The notes under the pieces: generated by a model | Database searches by the model: none | What the model saw: only the letters and a program-made list of their open reading frames with translations | What the model was told of the DNA's origin: nothing | NCBI GenBank assembly: GCA_001598975.1 | Contig: BBXU01001566.1 | Span: 1-59,739 of the forward strand | Reading direction: 5' to 3' | DNA length: 59,739 bases | DNA from: Parachlorella kessleri | Lineage: Eukaryota; Chlorophyta; Trebouxiophyceae; Chlorellales; Chlorellaceae | Program-made: the position numbers and the translations under genes | Part shown: piece by piece, positions 10,783-23,148 of the stretch | How positions within the stretch are numbered: position 1 is the first letter of the stretch | How the letters are laid out: every line of letters starts with the position of its first letter

Positions 10783-13700
10783 CTAGCCACATGCCTGGTT
10801 GCCCTGCACCTGGCTGAGAGGCTTGCGCGGCTGCCTGCCCGCTGCCCTGCCCGTCTTGGCCCCAGCCGTAGCTCCTGCCACCGGCGCACCGCCGCTGCTT
10901 CGCCTGCTACCGCTGCTGCCAGCTGCCCCTGCTGTGGTACCTGCATGGACGCTCGTTAATCCTCCTTGGGTGCCCCTGGGGCCCGTCCGTGCTCCGCTGA
11001 GGGGGGCTTCCAGCTCGGCATGCCCACGGCGCTGCTGCAGCAGGGACACGCACAGGGGCTGGCTTGCTGTAGCCGCTGCTGGCGCCTGCTGCTCAGAGGA
11101 TCCTGGACCTCGTGAGCCCTGGGCCACGTGGGTGGCCTGGTCCGGCTGCAGGTCGCCTCCCCCATGAACGCCCCTGCTGATGTCACCGAACAGCTCGCCG
11201 GCAGTGTAGTCTTCCATGGCGGGCAAGAAGGCGCAGTTGTAGAACTGCAGGCATGATTACAACCCTTGGAATGTCGACCCACGCACCCTAGCCAGCTGCC
11301 CTGGCAAACGCTTCTTTGCCTGGCAAGATCTGCATGCTCCCTTCAAAACAGCGCAGGTTACCCCTATACTTGTTCTCAGCGGGTTGCTTGCCACCATCAT
11401 CATAACGCTCTTTCAAGCCTCATGTGCGGGATAGCCAACCAACCTCACGGGTGTCTCCCATCCGGATCTCGTTGCCCCAGCAGCCGCCCTCTGACGGAAT
11501 CTCCACCTGATGGCAGCAGCACAGCATGCACATCAGTCCGGCACTGGCAAGCCAACACCGCTGCGACCATAGCTGCTTCACACATCTGCCCTCCATCATT
11601 TTCGAGCCTGCTGGGATGGTTGTCCAAAAAGTAGCAACTGGGGTTTATTGAAATCAGTACTTACGTGGCTGAAGGTCTGCTCGCTGTGGTTGATGAGTGT
11701 GGCTGCCATGTAGCCAGTGATCTTGCGGAATGAAATGGTGGTCACGTCATGCAGGCGCAGCTGTGCCAGGAAATTTTAGGACCATGTAAAAGTTGCGTGA
11801 GGCCTGTGGGCACACTCAGTGCCTGCTGCGCATGCTGATAATTGAAGCAATCCAAGCCATCATGCCGCAACTAAAGATGCAGTGTGCGCCAATCGATAAC
11901 ACTGGCTTAAAAAAAAAATTCTCTCCAGGCATTTACGCATCATTGGAGACTAGCCAGTTTCTGGGTGTCCCTGCAGGTGCAACCTACCGTATAGTAGATG
12001 GCAGCGGCGATGACCACAGAGAGGTGTTGGTTGAACAGGAGCTCCAGGTGGTCATAGAGGGCAAGGTCCACCACGGTGCAGCACTTGGTTGCCAGGTCTG
12101 CAGGCGTCAGCCAGCACGTGGCCCTGGGACTGCCCCACCTAGGGGTGACCCAGGCTGCGTACCCTGTGTGTACCAAGGGTCTAAGATGTTGTGACTGGGT
12201 GCCACTACCTGACCATCATGCCTGACTCCCCCACACGTGGGGTCAAAAAGCGGTATACTGAAACAGGCTGCCTTCACACCCGTACTAGACAAGCCCGGCA
12301 GCGCCTCTACCGGTTGACATGATGGACAACACCTGATACACATACTAAGTGACAGAAAATGCATGATGTTATGCCTTACCTGGCACGCTCGTCAGCTCGG
12401 TGTAGTCAGCCGCCAGGCCCCTGCACACCAGCGTGGTGCGAGCCATGGCAGTGGCACACAGGCTGGGCATGAAGCGCGCCACCAGCGCCGCCCCAGGGCC
12501 CTCCTTGGGCTCAGGCTGGGCAGCAAGGGGGCTTCTGCGCCGCTTCTTGACCGCACCGGCCACCGTCTCTGCAAGCCTCAACGAGACACACGCCTGCCCA
12601 TGAGTTCATTGAAATAGCATGTGGGTGGGGAGTGCCGTGCTGTGCTGTCTACCATGCATCCACCACAAGTAGACCTTGACTCCAAGCCCACACAGCCCAC
12701 ACAAATGCATTGCCTCGGTTAACCCGCCCTCTTGGCCTATAGTGAGGCTCCCTTAGTGCTCAGCTGCCCACCCTGGATGTCTTGGTTGCCCTCCAGAGCC
12801 ACCATGCGCTTGTAGATGGTGCTGCCATCGCTGAATGCCAGCTCCTCCTCTATGCGCGTCTGAACTGCTGCCAGGTATTCCCTTAGGCTGCTGGGCAATG
12901 CTGCACCAGCATTCGCACAATGAGCTGCCTAGTCCGTGGCTGTGGGATAAGCACATGCACAGCGGTAATGCTAGGCACTGCTGTGTACGCACAGTTCAAC
13001 CACGCTGGGTCTCCAAGGGCCCGACAGTGCCCGAAATATCAGTAGAAACAAGCAGGCCATACATGCCCTCCTTACTACTTAATCAGCCAAACACTACCCT
13101 ACAGGACTGCTTGCCTGGGACGCCTGCCGCATCATCTGCCTCCCCGCACAGCGCGGTCAGCCAGTCAATAGCCTGCATCTTGCAGTGACATGAGTGTCAT
13201 GGCCCCCTTTGTACTGTATAATTTCGCCATCAGTAGACCAAAACAGCTCAGTCACACTTGCGCAAGTTGCAAGATGAGCATTGAGGCTGCCAGTTCAGAT
13301 GGTTCACAAAGAGAGATTTGGAAAAAGCCGGGCTACCGCTCAATAGTGGGCTAGGCAGGATGCTGTCATGCCACTGACAAACCATCTGGCAGAGCTCTTG
13401 CAGCGAGCACCACTGGGCTTGCCTGCCACAGCTCCAGCGTCTGGCACATGCGCCCCAGCTGTACAGTTGTGGTGGGGAAGAGCTGCTCAGCGCTATCCAC
13501 AAATGCAAAGTTCACCACCTGTGGGCAGGTAGTGCACCTAGTGTCAGAACTTGTGCAGCGGCTCTCCAGATGACCCTCCCAGACTGCAATGGGCATGGCT
13601 GCCCTGGGTGCCAGTACGCTACTGCTGCCGGCCAGCTGGTCTATCTATCAACGGTGTGGCCTCACATTGATCACCAGCGATCATGTCGCATTGTGCATTC

Positions 13701-14420
13701 CCTTGGTGTAGGGAGACCCCCTTGCCCACCTCTATACAGCAATTGAGCAGGCCCGCAAGCAGCTCCTCGTCCTCTAGCGTCAGCTTCACCACAGCGTCCA
13801 CAGCGCTGGGCGCCAGCTCCTGGACTTGTGCAGCATGCTGGATGGCCTTGGTCATCAGCTTGAACAGCGTCCTGGAGCGGAGGCAACAGTCACGTTCTAC
13901 AGTTCAAACAGCGGGCCAAAGCTGAGCCACAGCCAGCCTGCGTGCCTTCGTCTTTGCACAGGGCTCGCACAGCCACTGGCTCATATAGCTGTCCAGCAGA
14001 CCTGTTGTACAGATACTGACAGCAGCGTGCATGGTAGGCAGCGCCGCCTGCAGTTGCCTCGGCAGCGCTGCTGCCATTCGAGAATGGGAAGACTCTGGCT
14101 ATCCACTCGCGTGACTGGTTGAGGACCTTCACCTGCAGGGAGGATGGCGCCCTCACCAACCGACCTTTTCTTAAGTCATACAGCCACCGACGAGGGCATC
14201 CACTTACCGTCTGATCACTGCCCTTGCAAGAGCCCCGCAGGAGTTTGAAGAAGTCCTTCTGGCTGCTGCCTTGACAGTGCTTGTGCAGGGCCGCTAGCCA
14301 GGCTTGGCACTCGGCTTTGGCAGCTGCAAGCCTGGCACCCTGTTCGCCCAGGTTTTGGCGCTCCTGGTCGCCGGCCCCAAACTCATCGTACACTGTCAGC
14401 TGCCTTCTCTGCTCAACCAT
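10783..14420 (-). CDS. RBR: Retinoblastoma-related protein, pocket only (MAT3/RBR family)
   Basis: Ten exons in transcript order: 14420-14208, 14132-14002, 13871-13730, 13518-13379, 12887-12772, 12568-12380, 12097-11988, 11760-11665, 11506-11444, 11244-10783; about 553 residues. Pocket A lies near residues 60-245, with LLNCCIEVVNFAFVDSAEQL matching the plant RBR core and LREYLAAVQTRIEEEL matching its end. A short basic spacer contains KKRRRSP, a possible CDK site. Pocket B lies near 275-415: the helix LLFNQHLSVVIAAAIYYT is followed by LRLHDVTTISFRKI, then FYNCAFLPAM at residue 401. FYN keeps the Tyr/Asn of the LxCxE cleft; the Tyr of AIYY aligns with human Y709 and an Arg replaces K713. RB proteins restrain E2F-driven S-phase genes; in Chlamydomonas MAT3 sets size-dependent division. 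The usual N-terminal cyclin-like domain is not visible, so the protein is about half normal length. The ATG at 14420 follows an in-frame TAG, but a splice acceptor (TTTAG) ends at 14427, so an upstream exon cannot be excluded. The donor after 11444 (GTTGGT) is weak. Confidence 0.82.
12881..12893 (-). other. NAGNAG tandem splice acceptor in RBR
   Basis: The minus strand reads CCCAGCAG just before the exon coding LREYLAAVQ. Splicing after either CAG keeps frame and adds or drops one Ser codon. Confidence 0.5.
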
Positions 14421-14426
14421 ATTATC

Positions 14427-15290
14427 CTAAAGGGCTTCATGCACCGTGAAGTCGGGCACAAGTAGAGTAGCCCCTAATCGGGCATAGTGGTAGGGCCATG
14501 CTGTGTCCCCATGCATGGCATGCTGAGCTGCCATGCTGACCTAGTTTCAGCGGAGATGTACATGTGTACACACCTTTGCAGTCCCTTCGGAAGATAGAAG
14601 AGATAATCATAAACATTACACTGGAGTACTTGTGAGGCCGGGCAAGGCCAGTGGCTCTTAACAGCCAACCCTATGCAGTCAAATTTGCTGCCTGGAAGCA
14701 GCAAATTAGCATCATGAGCAGCAATTACCAAGCTTGGGAGCCAACAAAAGAGATGCAAGCAGGCTGGAACCAGGCAGGCAAGGGGTGTAGGTTTTCTACA
14801 GCCACCCAATGTTCTAATCACGTACCATTGCTACAAGGCACCGTGCCATATGCACAGGCAACCGCAACAGCCCGATGCTCAACAGCTAAAACCATGCAGG
14901 CAAGCAGTATCACACGCATTCCTAGCACCACACAACATGTACTGAGCTGGGATAGCAGAGGCTTGTGCACCCAGCATATACTGGGACCCACCAGCGGCAA
15001 TGCACCGATGTGAAAGGAAGATTTGCTCTTTTGCCAGGGTCGATCCTGATCCTGGACTCAGCTGGGCTGGCCTAGAAGGAAAACAGAGGTAGGTGACAAG
15101 ATACAGTGCTACAAACGAGCGCAGGTAACTTATTGCAACTATACAGCAAGCAAGGAATAGGCACACGACTGCAATGGTTGATGGTCGCTCATGGCCAACG
15201 AGGTTCGTACCTCCACAATGCCTTGGTTGCACCATCGTGGCAACTCAGGGGACACTCACTTCACTCAAGTTATTAGGCCCTCCATGTTTG
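14427..15290. other. Region between RBR start and kinase 3' end
   Basis: Nothing with coding character was found on either strand. It should hold the RBR promoter and the 3' untranslated region of the receptor-like kinase; a minus-strand TGTAA lies at 14616-14620. I looked specifically for an RB N-terminal domain here and saw none. Confidence 0.5.
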
Positions 15291-18200
15291 TCAGCCCAAG
15301 AAGGGCCTCTGGCTCGCCAGCATGGGCGAGGGTGGCACCCTCCATTTTGGTATCTGCACCGACCGCACCACCGAGCAGATATCAGCCTGTCCTGCCGATG
15401 ACCTGTGCTGAGACTCGCCGCTGCCGCCATCATCAGGCACAACACCCTTGCCCGCCCTGTCGGGCCGCTTGGTGCCGCACCCAGTGAGTACCGCTACTAT
15501 CTCCGCTGCGCTGGGTCGCTGGCGGGGGTCATAGTCAACACACCGCCCTTGCAGCGCCGCCACCTCAGGTGGACAGTCCTGGGGGGCAGAGAGCGGGCTC
15601 AGCGTGCCGCGCACTGGGCGCTCCCCTTTCAGCAGCTCCCACAGCCACACGCCAAAGGAGAAGCAGTCTGCTTTCTCGGTCGCCTGCAGCACACCGGAGT
15701 CACCCCGCGACGACTTGCCCCTTGGATCTGCTCCAGCAGTATCTGGAGGCTAGCTGGCAAGGACAACTCCATGCCCGCACGAGGAACACTAGGAACCCGC
15801 ATGGGCACTCCATGCAAGCCCAGCTTGGCTACCCATCTGTACGCCAGTGATGAGTCATCACCCACCTTCTGCCCAAGCAGGACCTCGGGTGCACAGTAGT
15901 TGAATGTGCCGCACTGGCCGTCCAGGCTGCTGCTACTGAGGTGGTCTTGCAGGAGAAGCCTGCAAGGCCAAGGCTTGCGAGCTGAGATCGCAGCACCAGT
16001 GACGCATGGAGCAACCAGCCACTACCACAGCTCCCACTCCTCGTTTCACAGAGTGCAGCTACCTGGCGGGCCATCAGATGCACTGAAACCTATATGACCA
16101 ATATCTCCCCCCCTCGCAAGGATCCGTCACCTACTAAAGCCCACGTCGCCCAGTTTTGCGTCACCATCTTTGGTGAGCAAGACGTTCCTGCAAGGGTGCA
16201 CTGAGCTTCAAGTCAATGAGTACCAAAGCCAGGCCCCCAGGCACGCCATGTGAGTGTCTGCTCATGCGGAGCAGGTCTAGCTGGCATGACCTCCAAAGCG
16301 CACGCGCACTCCTTGGAACAGAAAAAGAAACAAATACGCCCAGGCTTAAAATACCCAGGACCCTAGGGGGTTCCAGGCCCTCATTGAGGCTCCCGCAACC
16401 ACAGCGCCACCGCATGGGCGCGTCTACACTCACTCAGGCTTCAAGTCCAGGTGGACGATCCGTTGGCGGTGCAGGTAAGCCAGCCCCACCGCCACTTGCA
16501 GCGCCACACGTGCCCCCTGGTTGCGCCAGGCAAACAGCCTGCCCTTCCCATCTGGCAGCTGGTCGTGCATGCGGCTGGCCAGGTCGCCCCCTGCAGTAAA
16601 CAACAGGCAGCTACCCGCTGGTCCAACTCTGCTCACAATTGTGGGATTAGGCAGGGTGTCTGATATGCATGTCCGCGGAAACATGCAAGCACACACTGTG
16701 AAACATACAACGTCAGGCTTGCTGGGGGCGCAAGGAGGCCTACTGACCCGACATGAGCTCCATGAGAAGAAGGCCTTCCTCGTCTGCACAGCACAGCAGA
16801 GAAAGAGGGGTCACGAGGTCACATACTCTCCACCAACACAGAGCAAAACGTTTGCCACAGGTGCTCTGTGAATGCAGGTCTGGTGGCGCGTGTTCCCAGC
16901 AATCACACTAGCGAAGTACTTCCAACGGCCCAGCTGCACACCCCAGCGGGGGTGGCGGAAAGGTGGGCGACTCACCATCGATGCTGGCCCCAAGAAACTG
17001 CACTATGTTTGGGTGGTTCGTGCGCCAGAGGGTGCGTATCTCCTGCGCAACAGGCAAGGCAAGGTGGGTAAGGAGCATGGCCTGCAGGCTTCCTCACCTA
17101 ATTCCCCGCTGCCACGGCACACTCTACTCCACTTGGCAGGATGGGGGCCGGCTCATTGTGACCATCTGGGCCAGCTTTACGAAGTATACCTGGATGAAGT
17201 GCTTGGGTGTGCTGTTTAGGCCCTTGAACCTGAAAATCTTGGCTGCACACTCATTCTCCCCCGGGTGCATCACTGCTCGGTACACTTCGCCACTGCAGGA
17301 GTCGGGGATGCACCGTGACAGTTTGAGTATCACAGGAAGCCACCCGCCAGTGGATAAGAACAGGACCCCGTGCTGTGAGTACATGACGCACTGCCAGGGC
17401 GGTGCCGAACCCAGCCTGGCACTGTATCCACTAGAGATGCAACCAAGCATACTTAAGTATGGCTGCACACAAGGAGTCAATCGCACGAGCAGCTGCCGCC
17501 GGGGCGCCAACAACCCAAACCAGCTATTTCGAGCTATATCAGCAAGCAGGCAGGCAGGCAAGCACGCAGGCAGGCAACAGGCCAGGAGCGAGCCAAGCTG
17601 ACCTGGCGCCCCTGCCCAGCTTCTCCAGGCCGCCACTGGAGTCGCGGCACAGCTCGATAGCCTCTCGGGGGACCAGCACATCAGCCCACTGCACAGCACA
17701 ACAGGCACCCCCGGGAGTTTGGTCCTAGGGCCCGGCACCCTCCAGCCGTCACTGCCATCCACTTCGTGCTTCGGAGGCATTCCAGGTGTCGGACACGCCT
17801 CACGACACTACTTGGTGTGCCGGTTGCGGCAGGCAGACCAGCATCCGCACACTCCTCGGCAGGGCACCACAATGCATGACCAACGGCGCCCCTTTTCTGA
17901 GCTGAGCAGTCCAACTATTCAGAAGGGCAGCCGATGCGCAGCATGTGTCCTCCAGCACGCCCTCCAAATCTGGATAGCGAGAGGCCAGGCTAGATAAGAT
18001 AATCAATAAATACCTGGAGCCCTGGCGCGTCTGTGAAGCAACTCAAGTCCAAGGCTTGCACGCCGGCAGCTGAGTCCTCCACGTGGGCACCCAGGCTGCA
18101 CGACACGGTCGGCTCCCACTGCACCCCACGGAGACGAGCAAGGACACATGCTCTCAGACTGTCCTTGCGGCAGATTGGCCCCTAACGCAGCCCAGGACGC

Positions 18201-20835
18201 AGGAGCCGCTCTCGTACTGTCGTTCAAGTGATATGTCCAGGGAGGGTGCCATGCATGGGACACTTCTGGGCAAAGCAGCACTGCGGCGGCGGGCCCTGTA
18301 TCTCACAGCGCGCCCAAAGGCTAGCGCTTGCGGAGATTCGGGGGCCTACCCGGCAAGGTTCCCTTGCCTACTACGGCCCAAGCACCTACACCAGACCTAG
18401 TTGCCCCATGATACTGGAATACATCCACAGCACGCAACTCACCAACTGCGTCATCGAGCCAAGCTCCAAGCAGGTGTCCTGGCTTGACTGCCTCGCTTTC
18501 AGTGTAGGCGACCCATCAGCGCTGGACACTGGACCGTCCGGGCCAGCACCAAGTATGGGCTTGGTCTCTGATGCCGCATACCGGGACGGCTGGTGGCTCC
18601 GCCACCAAAGCACGACGCCAACGGCTGACAGAGCTATGGCCAGGCAGATGACCACCAGAACTGTGCCTGCAAAGGAACTCATTCAAAACAAATCACTTGT
18701 CTTGTCCGCCTCTCTGTGAGTGCACTGTGCACGACTAGGGTACAAGAGAGGGTAGTGGCTATGGGGGACGCCACTCCATGGTTGTGCCTGGTTGCGTCCT
18801 TCTAAAGACGGTACTCCCCAGCTTAAGTCTTGGGTGTGTTCGTAGGCTACCAGCATATATTGCCGTCACTGATCCATTGGTACCTGGATCAAGTTAGGCC
18901 CACCCACCACCTATCCTGCTAGCAACCCAAGTTGCAGCATACCAGCCTGCCCGCACACCTGTGCTCCTGAAGGCCGAGAGCATGCCCACAGGGAAAGCAG
19001 CTGCAGGTGGCTCCAGGCCCCCCATTTTCACGAAGGTCATGAAGCTGGAAGACAGGCTGCTCCGGCTCATGTCAATGAACTGGCCCGGCCCGGCCCCCTT
19101 GAAAGCCGCCAAGGGGCCCGACAGGTTGCGCCCGCTAAGAGCTCCCAGCCCTTGCGGCCCAAACACAAATGCTTGGCACTCTGGCCAGGCATCGCAGCGG
19201 CGCTTGGCCTCCTGTATATGCAAGGGCATATACAACGGTACATACAAGGGCCTCTTGGATATACAAGGGCAACTGCGGTTGAGGCGACCCAACCTAGTCA
19301 TACGGAAGGAAGGGTTTGTGCATGCCAACCACTCTGCTCAAAATGGTCTGGCAGCCACTACATTCTAGCACAACAGGTGGGCTGGGTGGGTCCTGGGGTG
19401 GAGTGGGCACACCCATCGGGACGGAAGCGTGCCCTGCCAGGCTTACTCAGGAGGCATGGTCCCCACTGCTGGGGTGGGCACAGCCACCAGAAAACAAGTG
19501 GACCCTGCCAGGCTTACCTCAAGAAGCATGGGCCCCGCCGCACACTGCCCCTCTGGGCACGGCAGGTCGAACTCATACAGGAGGCAGCGGCCGTAGAACT
19601 CCACATAGCCGTCCAAGGGGCCTCGGTGCTCGACTTCCATGCGCAGCCCTGGTGGCACCCACACATACCGCTGGAAGTCACCACAGGTCCCGCGCTTTAC
19701 AAGTGGCAGGCGCTATGAAATGTCACATTGACGTGGCATGAAGCAGGCCCAGCAGCCGCCCGCACGCCACGCAGAGGTCCAACCAGCCAGCTAACTGCAA
19801 CTGCTGCCCCTCACCTGCAGTGACGGGGTAGTCTGGTCCGGCCGCGCCCTGGACCACCGCAATCTGTACCGCCTTGGCGGGTACCAATAGCTGGCATGAG
19901 CGCTGGGACAGCAGGGGCCCTTGGGGCCCCATCAAGCAGCCCCCCTGCAGGAAGCATGGGTGGGTCATGGGTATCTGATTCCCCAAGGGTGAGCACCCAA
20001 CCCTGCCTGCTAGCCATCCAGCTGGGGGGTGATTACGTTGACTATATTATCAACTGGATTACCAAGCCATGATTCTGAGCTGCATGCCTCACATGAGACT
20101 GCCAGTGCCGCCACTCCCGCTGACGGCAGAGCTGCTTTAGTGCATGCTACATTTGCCACCCTTGTTGCAACGGGCTGGTGACTGTCACTACTGTAGTTTT
20201 GCACTGAACATGCCACCAAAGGCTGCAGCTGCCACTGGACATGCTGCCAAGAGACCCGTCTGCTGCTGCGTGTGTCCTGTTGGAGCCATGCACAACCTTT
20301 CTTGCTAACCCCCGCACCTCTCTGTCACAATAGTGGAATGCACCGCACCCCGCCGCCACCTCACAGCTTTCCGCACATCCTTGCAGGCTGCCCTGTGGTT
20401 CACTGCCATTTCTCCCAGCGATGGGTTGCCCCGCAAAGACGGTGTTGTGACGAATAGCAAAGGTCCCTGCACGGCTGGAGGTAGGCCTCCTTTAGACAGG
20501 CTAAGCTGTCTTGCCAGCCGCAGCTGGCTCCTCCAGCTGACCCAGCATAGCCAGTTGTTACTGGCACGCCAACCTCCGCTGTGACAGCAAGGCGACGGAC
20601 GGGCTGCAGGAAAGCGTACCACTTGGTGCACAAGAGAGCCCCTAATACTCGGGGACGATGTTCTTGGCCCAAGCGGTGAAGCACCTGCCTGCAAGGCCTG
20701 GTACGCACCAGAGTGGGCTTTCAGGAAGGCCAAGTCAGTCCCTCGTACAAGGGCTTGCTGGCTCGTGCCCCTGACTGGTGGCAGGAGGGCCAGCAGCCAT
20801 ACAGACACCACGAGAGGGCCTAGTACCTGCAGCAT
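15291..20835 (-). CDS. Receptor-like protein kinase with PAN/apple-like ectodomain
   Basis: Fifteen exons: 20835-20685, 20489-20365, 19944-about 19825, 19670-19518, 19211-18959, 18666-18443, 18181-18014, 17688-17603, 17292-17190, 17042-16976, 16783-16748 (36-base microexon), 16590-16434, 16187-16135, 15945-15866, 15683-15291; about 722 residues. An N-terminal signal peptide starts MLQVLGPLVVSVWLL. The Cys-rich ectodomain includes FYGRCLLYEFDLPC and RRCDAWPECQAFVFG, in the style of PAN/apple modules. A membrane segment TVLVVICLAIALSAVGVVL lies near residue 269-290. The kinase domain has glycine loop LGRGASGEVYRA, Lys in CAAKIF, HLDLKPEN, GDVGF (DVG in place of DFG, metal-binding Asp kept), APE in NYCAPEVLLG, and Arg in DPRQRPSAAEI; it looks like a TKL/RLK-type active kinase. 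The exon 3 donor is uncertain: GTGAGG at 19814 fits splice rules but not phase, GTCACT at 19824 fits phase. Ligand unknown. Confidence 0.75.
17544..17585. repeat. Imperfect CAGG/CAAG short tandem repeat
   Basis: Runs of GCAGGCAGGCAAGCACGCAG in the kinase-gene intron 17293-17602, next to the exon coding the glycine loop. A simple-sequence repeat with no coding role. Confidence 0.6.
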
Positions 20836-21647
20836 GGCAAGGCGCGCCCCCAAAAGCGGAAGCTGGTTGCCTCAACAGGGCTCAACAGGGCCACTCTCAC
20901 GGGCGGGTTAACGTCATGAATCCAAGGGCCTCCACTCCTGCTCAAGCGCCCTCACTGCCGCATGGTCGCAATTTGCGCACCTCGGCACGACCGATTCTTG
21001 CTTGCGTGATAGGCCGAGGGGCTGGCATAAAGGCGACCGGCTAGAGCCGGACGGCTATCAGTACCCAGTCCGATATGGTCTCCTCAACGACATTCATTAA
21101 GTTATCCAGGAGAGGGAATAAAATGGCCCTTACCTATTTTCTCAAAAGAACTCGTGAACGCCTGCTTCTGATTCTGGGCCAGGCGCGCCTACAACCGACG
21201 TGCGCCGCGTGCAAAATTGCGAGACGCTTCGCCTTCTTGAAACTCATAAGAAGTACATCGATTTATATATACATCAGCTTTTGCACGTCTAGCCTGTTAC
21301 TTACTAAGCTACGACCTTGCTTGCAAGGCCATGTGGCGAGCCATACCGCGTGGGAACCCCATGGGGGCTCCCTGATCGGGCGTAAGCGCTGAATAAGGTG
21401 GGACTATGCATGAACAAGCAAACCTTACAGGTTTCAACGTTGACTGCAGGCATGTGGGTGGTCCGATCTACATCCAACCTACACGTCTGGCCCCGCATCA
21501 TGCAATATGATATTGCTACGCGCAGGGGCAACGATGCTGCAGATAGGTGACAGAACAGGCTGGACAAGTCTGCGGTCAATTTTCCGCGCGAAGTATGGCC
21601 TGCGGCTGCCTTGAGGCACTTTGCACCCTGTGGCAGACACCTAATCA
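20836..21647. other. Intergenic: kinase promoter and WD40 3' region
   Basis: No gene supported. It holds the upstream region of the receptor-like kinase and the 3' untranslated region of the WD40 gene. A minus-strand TGTAA lies at 21425-21429, about 220 bases past the WD40 stop. An AT-rich patch lies near 21255-21275. Confidence 0.5.
21425..21429 (-). terminator. TGTAA polyadenylation word for the WD40 gene
   Basis: TTACA on the plus strand is TGTAA on the coding strand, 219 bases after the stop. TGTAA is the established chlorophyte poly(A) signal. Confidence 0.5.
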
Positions 21648-23148
21648 CTATGTCTGATAGACCACAGCCACGCCGTCATCCCCACCAGTAATCAGCTTCC
21701 CCCCTGCAGAGTCAACTGTTCGCACAGCAGCACTGGAAGCCTGGGTTGTGCAGAGGACTGTGCCGCTGCACCTGTCGATAACAACCAGCGACCCATCGCC
21801 GCAGCCAGCCAGCACCAAGCTGCCCTGGGCGGCCAAGCTATAGGGGAAGTCTGGGAGCTGCACCGCCCAGGCCTGTTGCAGGCCCTGCCGCCTGTCCAGA
21901 CCTGTCACATGTCCATCCGCACCAGCCGTTACAACCAAGCTGTCTCCGTGGGTGGGGGCCAGCAAGGCACTGACTGCGCCCAGCCCAGCCTGGCCCACAT
22001 GAGCAGCAGCTTCAGCAGATGGTCCAACCGCCCGCAAGTCCCACACACGTAGGTAGCCATCCTGGCCGCCAGACAGCAGCACTGTGGAGCTGTGGCCAGG
22101 GAAGGGGTTGCTGCTCTCGCTGGGCTCGGCACTTTCCCTTGCCAGTGCGGTGATGTGGCCCTGGTGGGCGGAGGCCACCCTGCACCTTGCCTTGCCAGTT
22201 CCCAAGTCCCAAACGATCAGGCCGCCGCTGCGGTCGCCAGAAGCTGCGGCCGCAGGCCCACCGCCAGCGCTGGAGGCGGTGCACAGCTGCAGCACCGGGG
22301 CTTGGTGTCCAGCCAACCGCAGTAGCTTGCAGCCGGAGTGGGCCTCCCACAGCACAAGTGTTTTGTCATAGCTTGCGCTCACAAAGCGGCTGCCCACCGA
22401 GTCTGCCAACTCTATATGTGAGATGCTGCCGCTGTGACCCTGCAGGTCCTCACAAGTGGTCCTTGCCTTGTCCCACAAACACAGCTTGGAGTCCATCCCG
22501 CCCGACACAATGCCACCAGTTGCTGGCAGGTGCCGCACGGCGGTCACCCACTCGCTGTGCCCAAATCGCTTGCTGTACAGAGCACGTGCCTTAAGGGACC
22601 TGCAGATATCCACAGCATATAGGGCATGGTCAGCACAACCGAAGACTGCCTCTCCAGCAGTCCAGTCGAGGCTGGCGCACAAAATGTTGCGGTCGGATAG
22701 CTTGACTGACGTGGCCCTTGCTTCCTCAAGAGTCCAAGGCAGAGCTGGCGTAGCCCCGGGGGCCTGCGGCCCCCTGGTGACCCAGGAAGGTTGTCCTGCG
22801 GCGCCTGCTGCTGGTAGGTGGGATACTGCTGCTGGTCGACTGCCGTTTGAAACAGGGCTTTCTGTGGCTTGGGAAGACGCAGTTTTGCTGCCGAGCTGTG
22901 AAACTGCCACTGTGCTGCCTGGTTGGGGGCCCTTCACCCTGCAGCGCTTGTCAACTCGGGTTCACAGGCACACTGACGGCGATACAATGCTAGGGTCCCT
23001 TGGTTTCAAGCCTTCAGTGCATTATGTGACCCCGTTGAAGTGAGCAGGCCTGTCAAATTTTCCCTTCTCACCGTCGCCTGGCGAAGCCAGATACTTTGCC
23101 GGGCGCCTCATTGGCAGGAGAAGCAAAGGCTGTGTCAAAGCGACCCAT
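21648..23148 (-). CDS. WD40 repeat protein
   Basis: Two exons, 23148-23072 and 22938-21648, give 455 residues. The join is phase-consistent (Arg codon split CG/G, donor GTGAGA). The start ATG at 23148 opens MGRFDTAFASPANEAPGK. After a Ser/Ala/Pro-rich linker, WD40 blades begin near residue 115. Clear blade ends are LCLWDK, LVLWEA, LIVWDL and LRVWDL, with degenerate blades before and after, for about seven in all. It ends LITGGDDGVAVVYQT. The main exon of 1,291 bases is unusually uninterrupted for this window. WD40 propellers are scaffolds; the complex it serves cannot be read from the sequence. The gene is divergent from chorismate mutase. Confidence 0.82.

Noticed and set aside
14427..15290. 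Search for an RB N-terminal cyclin-like domain upstream of the RBR start
   Set aside because: Small open frames exist but none shows RB-N character, so none was added to the gene.
21075..21392. Plus-strand 105-codon frame in the kinase-WD40 gap
   Set aside because: AT-rich, contains an IYIYI-type simple stretch, no splice or family support.
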